Below are positions 12,890-16,782 of a stretch of 16,782 nt of DNA, piece after piece. The position numbers were made by a program, and so were the translations under genes. Origin of the DNA: JAXHUH01 sp034211175 (lineage in GTDB: Bacteria; Actinomycetota; Acidimicrobiia; Acidimicrobiales; CAIXPF01). The stretch is taken from contig JAXHUH010000134.1 of NCBI GenBank assembly GCA_034211175.1, positions 1 through 16,782 on the forward strand, given 5' to 3'. The first letter of the stretch is position 1; each line of letters starts with the position of its first letter. Below the pieces are notes generated by a model. It saw only the letters and a list, made by a program, of their open reading frames with translations, was not told the DNA's origin and did no database searches.

Positions 12890-15577
12890 TCAGCGCCAGC
12901 CGCTCGTCGACACGTCGAGGAGCTGGGCGATCGAGGCATGCCAGCACGCCCGGTCGTGGCCCCCGCAGTACTCGGAGTAGTGAACGTCGTAGCCCTTGGC
13001 GGCCAGCACGTTGCGCAGCCGCCGCGTCGGGAGCAGCAGCGCCCACTCCTCGGTGCCGACCTCGATCGCGAACCGGACGTCGCGGCGCGCCGAGCGGGCG
13101 AGCCGGTGGGTGAGCCACTCGGCCGGTTCGCCACCGGCGGCGTTGGGCCACCAGAACGACCCCGACTGGGCGATGGCGTTGCCGATGCGGTCGGGTCGCC
13201 GCCACGCCGCGTAGGCCGCGGTGAGCCCGCCGAGGCTCTGGCCGGCGACGATCACCCGCGACGGCGCGGCCGGCCACGTCACACCGCTACCCGACGACGG
13301 GTCGGCCGACCACTCGGCGGCGATCCGGTCGAGGAGCTCGTCGGCCACGAAGTCGACGAACGCGTCGTTGCAGGTCAGGTCCCCGATGCGGCGCTCGTGG
13401 TCGACCGCGTCGACCACGAGCGTGCACAGGCGGGGCCCGCCGGCCGCGGCGAGACGATCGACGACGCCGAGCACGCCGGACTCCTCGCGCCAACGGTCGC
13501 CGTCGAGCATGACCAGCACGCCGTCGGGCGCCGTCGGCGGGCCCGGCGGAACGTGCACCCACACCCGGCGCTCCTCACCGAGCCGGGCGCTCGCCACCAG
13601 GTGCTCCGTCGGCGCGACGTCGGGCACGGGTGGCGGCAGCGGGGGCGCGTCGGGCATTGAGGCGACCGAGGTGGCGAGCAGCTGGCGACGGTTGTGCGGG
13701 TCGAGCCGCGAGGACGACGAGAGACGGGCCCACGACTCGAGGTCGTCGACGTCGACGGTCGACCCGGCGGCCCGCGCCCGCTCGACCTGGCGCCGCCAGT
13801 GATCGGACACGATCCCGGTGTCGGTCCCGCCGGCCCCTGGATCGCTGACGCCGAACCGGTACCCGGCCCGCCAGTCGGACGGCACCCGGAAGCTGCGCCA
13901 CCACACGTCGGTGCTGTCGAGGCGCTCGAGCCGGGCCTCGGTGAGGGTCGACGGGTCGGTGTGCTTGTTCGCCATCACCACGACCTCGTCGTGGTCCCCG
14001 CCCCGCCACACGAAGGTGACGACCCGCTCGCCGTCGTGGGAGCCGGGCTCGACGAGCGGCGTGCCCGACACCTCGAGCTCGGACCAGAACCGCTCGACGG
14101 CGGCGACGCCGTCCCGGGCCCGTTCGGCGCGCAGGCGGGCGATCCTCGGGCTGTCGGCCACGACCGGCGCCGACGTCCGCGGCAGCTGGGGCGGCACGTC
14201 GGCCACGCCCCCGGTCGTGGGCGGCTCGTCGGACCGCTCGTCCGACCGCTGCCCGTCGGACCCGGTGACCGTGACCCGACCGGCGGGCCGGCGATCGGCG
14301 AGCGCGTCAGCCAGCATGGCCATCCAGCACACCCGGTCGTGACCACCGTCGAACTCGACGAGCTCCACCTGCCAACCGGCTGCGGTGAGGACGTCGGCGA
14401 CGTGGCGGTTCGCCTCGAGCAGCATCCACTCCCGGCTCCCCACCTCGAGCCGGAACCGCACCTCGCCGGCGGGCCGGCGGGCGAGGTCGTCGACGAAGGC
14501 GAGGGTGGCCTCCCTCGGGTCGGCCAGCGACGCGAACGCGCCCGACTGGGAGACGACCCGGCCGAACCGACCGGGGTGGGTGACCGCGGCGTGGGTGGCG
14601 GCGAGGCCCCCGAGGCTCTGCCCGGCGATGATCGAGCGCTCGGGATCGGGGCAGACCGGCCACCGCTCGGCGAGCGCTGCCGGCAGGTCGACGGCCACGA
14701 GACGGGCGAAGTCGTCGACGGCACCGAGGTCGCGCCCCCGCTCCTCCGCCGTCCCGGAGGGAACGGTCACGACGAGCGAGGGACCGAGGTCGCCGCCGGC
14801 CCGCAGGTCGTCGACGATGGCACCCAGGCAGCCGAGCTCGTCCCACATCTCCGCGTCGAGCACCACGATCAGCCCGTACCCGCCCGTGGGCGGCTGCTCG
14901 GACGGTTCGAGCACGTGCACCGTACGCGCCCCGACCGGGCCCCGGCCGTCGAGGTGCACCGGCAACCACGACGCGGTCGGGGTCGCCGCCCGGTCGGGCA
15001 GGGCACCCGGGGCCCCCGCCAGCTCGACGACCGACCGCGGGCCGTCGGGACCACCGATCGGGGCCCGGCGGTTGTGGGGGTCGGGCCCGGCCCCGGCGAC
15101 GAGGCGGCCCCGGTGGGCGACGTAGGCATCGATGCTGTCGCGGTGCGGGTCGAACGGCGGCAGGAGCACCGTGAGCGGGGCCAGCGTGTACGACCCGCGC
15201 CACCCGGGCGCCAGCCGATACGAGCGCGCCCAGATGTCGGTGCCGTCGACCCGCTGCAGCAGACCGTCGGCAGGACGCGACGGGTCGGTCACGCACAGGA
15301 CGTCCGCGTACACGGCGGCGGGTGCGGGCTCACCGGCGGCCCGCCACAGGAAGGTGACCGCACGGCCGTCGGGATCCCCGGCGATCGGCTCGACGAGCGG
15401 CGTACCCGCCGCGACCGTCGCCTCCCACCACTGCTCGACCGCCGCCGCGTCGCCAGCCACCGCCGCCGCCCGCAGCGCGGCGAGCGCCGGGCTCTCGGCG
15501 GTGTCGGGCACCGGGGGTACCGGTCGCCGGGCGACGAGCGGAAGGCGGACCGGTGAAGGCGATGGTCTGGCGCTCAC
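12890..15577 (-). CDS. Tandem double enterochelin esterase (Fes-Fes fusion)
   Basis: Cytoplasmic esterase predicted to hydrolyse an imported ferric siderophore and release iron. The 895 residues contain two complete Fes-like copies (E. coli Fes is about 400). Each has an N-terminal Fes domain (about 28-165 and 474-626: SPxLAxLRA, AGTPLVEP, VTFLWR/VTFVWR, DxTDxW.RSxR) ending in DPHNRR, then an alpha/beta-hydrolase with nucleophile GQSLGG (S321; S781), SQSGxF, and catalytic-His GGHDRxCW (H413; H874). Both active sites look intact. A polar linker (about 432-470) joins them. There is no signal peptide. The GTG start follows a TAACAT box by 6 nt with no Shine-Dalgarno sequence, so the mRNA is probably leaderless. 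Divergent from a siderophore-binding lipoprotein gene. Copy 2 is closer to canonical Fes (GSFWWPN; copy 1 has GAFASLA). Substrate identity is inference. Confidence 0.93.
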   Translation of the reverse strand: MSARPSPSPVRLPLVARRPVPPVPDTAESPALAALRAAAVAGDAAAVEQWWEATVAAGTPLVEPIAGDPDGRAVTFLWRAAGEPAPAAVYADVLCVTDPSRPADGLLQRVDGTDIWARSYRLAPGWRGSYTLAPLTVLLPPFDPHRDSIDAYVAHRGRLVAGAGPDPHNRRAPIGGPDGPRSVVELAGAPGALPDRAATPTASWLPVHLDGRGPVGARTVHVLEPSEQPPTGGYGLIVVLDAEMWDELGCLGAIVDDLRAGGDLGPSLVVTVPSGTAEERGRDLGAVDDFARLVAVDLPAALAERWPVCPDPERSIIAGQSLGGLAATHAAVTHPGRFGRVVSQSGAFASLADPREATLAFVDDLARRPAGEVRFRLEVGSREWMLLEANRHVADVLTAAGWQVELVEFDGGHDRVCWMAMLADALADRRPAGRVTVTGSDGQRSDERSDEPPTTGGVADVPPQLPRTSAPVVADSPRIARLRAERARDGVAAVERFWSELEVSGTPLVEPGSHDGERVVTFVWRGGDHDEVVVMANKHTDPSTLTEARLERLDSTDVWWRSFRVPSDWRAGYRFGVSDPGAGGTDTGIVSDHWRRQVERARAAGSTVDVDDLESWARLSSSSRLDPHNRRQLLATSVASMPDAPPLPPPVPDVAPTEHLVASARLGEERRVWVHVPPGPPTAPDGVLVMLDGDRWREESGVLGVVDRLAAAGGPRLCTLVVDAVDHERRIGDLTCNDAFVDFVADELLDRIAAEWSADPSSGSGVTWPAAPSRVIVAGQSLGGLTAAYAAWRRPDRIGNAIAQSGSFWWPNAAGGEPAEWLTHRLARSARRDVRFAIEVGTEEWALLLPTRRLRNVLAAKGYDVHYSEYCGGHDRACWHASIAQLLDVSTSGWR

Positions 15578-15583
15578 CTCGGA

Positions 15584-15589
15584 ATGTTA
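15584..15589 (-). promoter_or_regulatory. Candidate -10 box for the leaderless esterase transcript
   Basis: TAACAT on the minus strand, then 6 nt (TCCGAG), then the GTG start codon, so transcription would begin at the G of GTG. A TTGTAC about 19 nt further up is a possible -35. Confidence 0.5.
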
Positions 15590-15605
15590 GGGTCCCTTTG
15601 CCATA
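15587..15605. promoter_or_regulatory. Weak DtxR/IdeR-like iron box candidate
   Basis: The 19 bases starting TTAGG match about 10 of 19 positions of the actinobacterial iron-box consensus: a good left half and a poor right half. The position is telling, because it overlaps the -10 of the esterase gene and a TTGCCA (-35, 15598-15603) of the binding-protein gene, so one repressor could silence both. The sequence match alone is not enough. Confidence 0.25.
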
Positions 15606-15638
15606 GCTGTACAACCGGCATTAGCTCATGGAGTTCCG

Positions 15639-16742
15639 ATGTCACAACTGATCGCCGACGGGCCGCGCCCGCGGTCCCGGCGTGCGTCGCGCCATCTCTG
15701 GCTCGCCGTCGTCGCCGCCCTCGCACTGCTCGTCGCTGCGTGCGGCGACGATGACGACGACGCGTCGACCACGACGACCTCGGGCACCGAGGACACGACG
15801 ACGACCACCCCCGAGGACGGGGACACGGACGAGGGGGACTCCGAGGAGGAGAGCAGCGCCGGGGGCGAGACGGTCGCCGTCGAGCACGCGCTCGGCACCA
15901 CCGAGGTCAACCCCGACGAAATCGAGCGGATCACCTCGGCGAGCGTGACCCTGACCGGCCACATGCTCATCGTCGACGCACCGGTGGTGGCGTCGATGGC
16001 CTCCGGCCCGGGCGGGCCGCTGGCCGACGAGAACGGCTTCTTCAACCAGTACGCCGCCGTCGCCGTCGAGCGTGGCGTCGAGGCGATCCCCGGCCCCGAG
16101 GTCAACGTCGAGGCCATCGCGGCCACCGACCCCGACCTGATCATCGGCAGCGCCGTCGGCGGTGACGCCATCGACGAGAGCATCTACGACCAGCTCAGCC
16201 AGATCGCGCCGACGCTCGGGTTCGACTACTCGGCCACCTCGTGGCAGGACGCCACCACCGAGATCGCCACGATCCTCGGCCTCGAGGACGCGGCCGCCGC
16301 CGCGATCGGCGAGTTCGACGCCCTCGTCGCCGAGACGAGCGAGGCGATCACGGTCCCCGCCGAGCCGGCGTCGGCGATGGTGCTCAGCGAGGACGGCGCC
16401 AACGTCTTCACGCCCGAGTCGCCGCGGGGCCAGCTCCTCCAGAGCCTCGGCTTCATCATGGCGGAGCTCGACGAGGCCTCCGCGGCCGAGGTCGAGGGCG
16501 GCAACCGCAGCGACATCGTGCCCTACAGCCAGGAGAGCCTGGTCGCGTTCCTGCCCGGCAAGACCGTGTTCCTCGTCTTCGCCGACGACAGCCGCATCGA
16601 GGAGGCCGCGGCGACGCCGCTCGGCGAGACCGACCCGTTCACCGAGGGCCGGGTGTACGCCCTCGGCTTCGAGTCGTTCCGGCTCGACTACTACTCGGCG
16701 ACGCTCGCCGTCGAGCGCATCGCCGCCGCGCTCGGGAGCTGA
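15639..16742 (+). CDS. Ferric-siderophore ABC transporter substrate-binding lipoprotein (FepB-like)
   Basis: A surface lipoprotein that delivers ferric siderophore to an ABC importer. It has 367 residues. The signal peptide has an Arg-rich n-region (RPRSRRASRH), a hydrophobic core (LWLAVVAALALLVAAC) and a lipobox VAAC with lipidated Cys35. An acidic/Thr-rich tether (about 36-77) precedes a class III periplasmic-binding fold: ALGTTEVNPDEIERITSAS, GVEAIPGPEVNVEAIAATDPDLIIGS, YDQLSQIAPTLGFDYSATSWQD, and a long bridging helix at ATTEIATILGLEDAAAAAIGEFDALVAE. ATG at 15639 with GGAG 5 nt upstream. Divergent from the double esterase; the permease and ATPase are not in the window, and a terminator follows directly, so they must be elsewhere. 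Confidence 0.93.
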   Translation: MSQLIADGPRPRSRRASRHLWLAVVAALALLVAACGDDDDDASTTTTSGTEDTTTTTPEDGDTDEGDSEEESSAGGETVAVEHALGTTEVNPDEIERITSASVTLTGHMLIVDAPVVASMASGPGGPLADENGFFNQYAAVAVERGVEAIPGPEVNVEAIAATDPDLIIGSAVGGDAIDESIYDQLSQIAPTLGFDYSATSWQDATTEIATILGLEDAAAAAIGEFDALVAETSEAITVPAEPASAMVLSEDGANVFTPESPRGQLLQSLGFIMAELDEASAAEVEGGNRSDIVPYSQESLVAFLPGKTVFLVFADDSRIEEAAATPLGETDPFTEGRVYALGFESFRLDYYSATLAVERIAAALGS

Positions 16743-16747
16743 TCGGA

Positions 16748-16782
16748 GCCGCCGGTGGGTGCGGCGTGCACCCACCGGCGGC
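16748..16782 (+). terminator. Hairpin terminator after the siderophore-binding protein gene
   Basis: A perfect 15-bp stem (GCCGCCGGTGGGTGC at 16748-16762, complement 16768-16782) with a 5-nt loop, starting 5 nt after the stop and ending at the last base of the window. Any T-tract would lie outside. Confidence 0.85.

Noticed and set aside
13694..15556. A 620-residue plus-strand open frame opposite the double esterase
   Set aside because: The complementary frame carries two complete Fes-like esterases. This one is Gly/Arg/Pro-rich without motifs.
1..16782. CRISPR arrays, insertion sequences, toxin-antitoxin pairs or defence genes
   Set aside because: I saw no regularly spaced short repeats, transposase, Cas, restriction or toxin-antitoxin signatures on either strand.

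Overview
This is a very GC-rich window with actinobacterial architecture. The evidence is the dnaX–ybaB–recR order with a 4.5S SRP RNA and a serine tRNA just upstream, frequent GTG and TTG starts, at least two probable leaderless transcripts (TANNNT box 6-7 nt before the start codon), and long GC hairpin terminators without T-tracts. The lipoprotein and regulator repertoire would suit an aquatic or soil lineage such as Acidimicrobiia, but that placement is inference.

Layout. (1) 1-1100: 3' part of a classical acetyl-CoA acetyltransferase with a strong terminator. (2) 1441-4701, minus strand: recR, ybaB and dnaX, the conserved recombination/replication block. Upstream of dnaX lie the SRP RNA gene (minus) and tRNA-Ser(GGA) (plus), divergently arranged. 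(3) 5088-5432: about 2.5 imperfect tandem repeats of 134-140 bp with internal hairpins. (4) 5433-6929, minus: a lipoprotein that looks like a zinc-metallopeptidase relative that has lost its HExxH motif. (5) 7226-7518, minus: a small unknown gene preceded by an overlapping 10-codon ORF. (6) 7572-10231, plus: a TetR regulator and a two-gene thiolase-like/DUF35 operon, each headed by the same 22-bp inverted-repeat operator. (7) 10438-11357, plus: a PadR-type regulator translationally coupled to a four-helix membrane protein, with an inverted repeat over its promoter. (8) 11615-12538, minus: a secreted right-handed beta-helix protein. (9) 12890-16742: a divergent iron-acquisition pair. It consists of an 895-residue cytoplasmic protein made of two complete enterochelin-esterase (Fes-like) copies in tandem, and a FepB-like ferric-siderophore-binding lipoprotein.

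How it works together. The dnaX/ybaB/recR and SRP/tRNA block is housekeeping. The TetR unit looks like a self-contained acyl-CoA catabolism module: the repressor probably controls itself and the thiolase-like/DUF35 pair, a pairing known from side-chain-cleaving aldolases and thiolases. The last unit would bind a ferric siderophore at the cell surface (the lipoprotein; the permease is not in the window) and hydrolyse the imported ester siderophore in the cytoplasm (the double esterase). A weak DtxR/IdeR-like half-matched box lies between the two divergent promoters.

The most unusual items are the tandem Fes-Fes fusion, the degenerate metallopeptidase lipoprotein, the twin 22-bp TetR operators, the tandem repeats beside tRNA-Ser, and an 18-bp TGTTACC palindrome with no assigned regulator.
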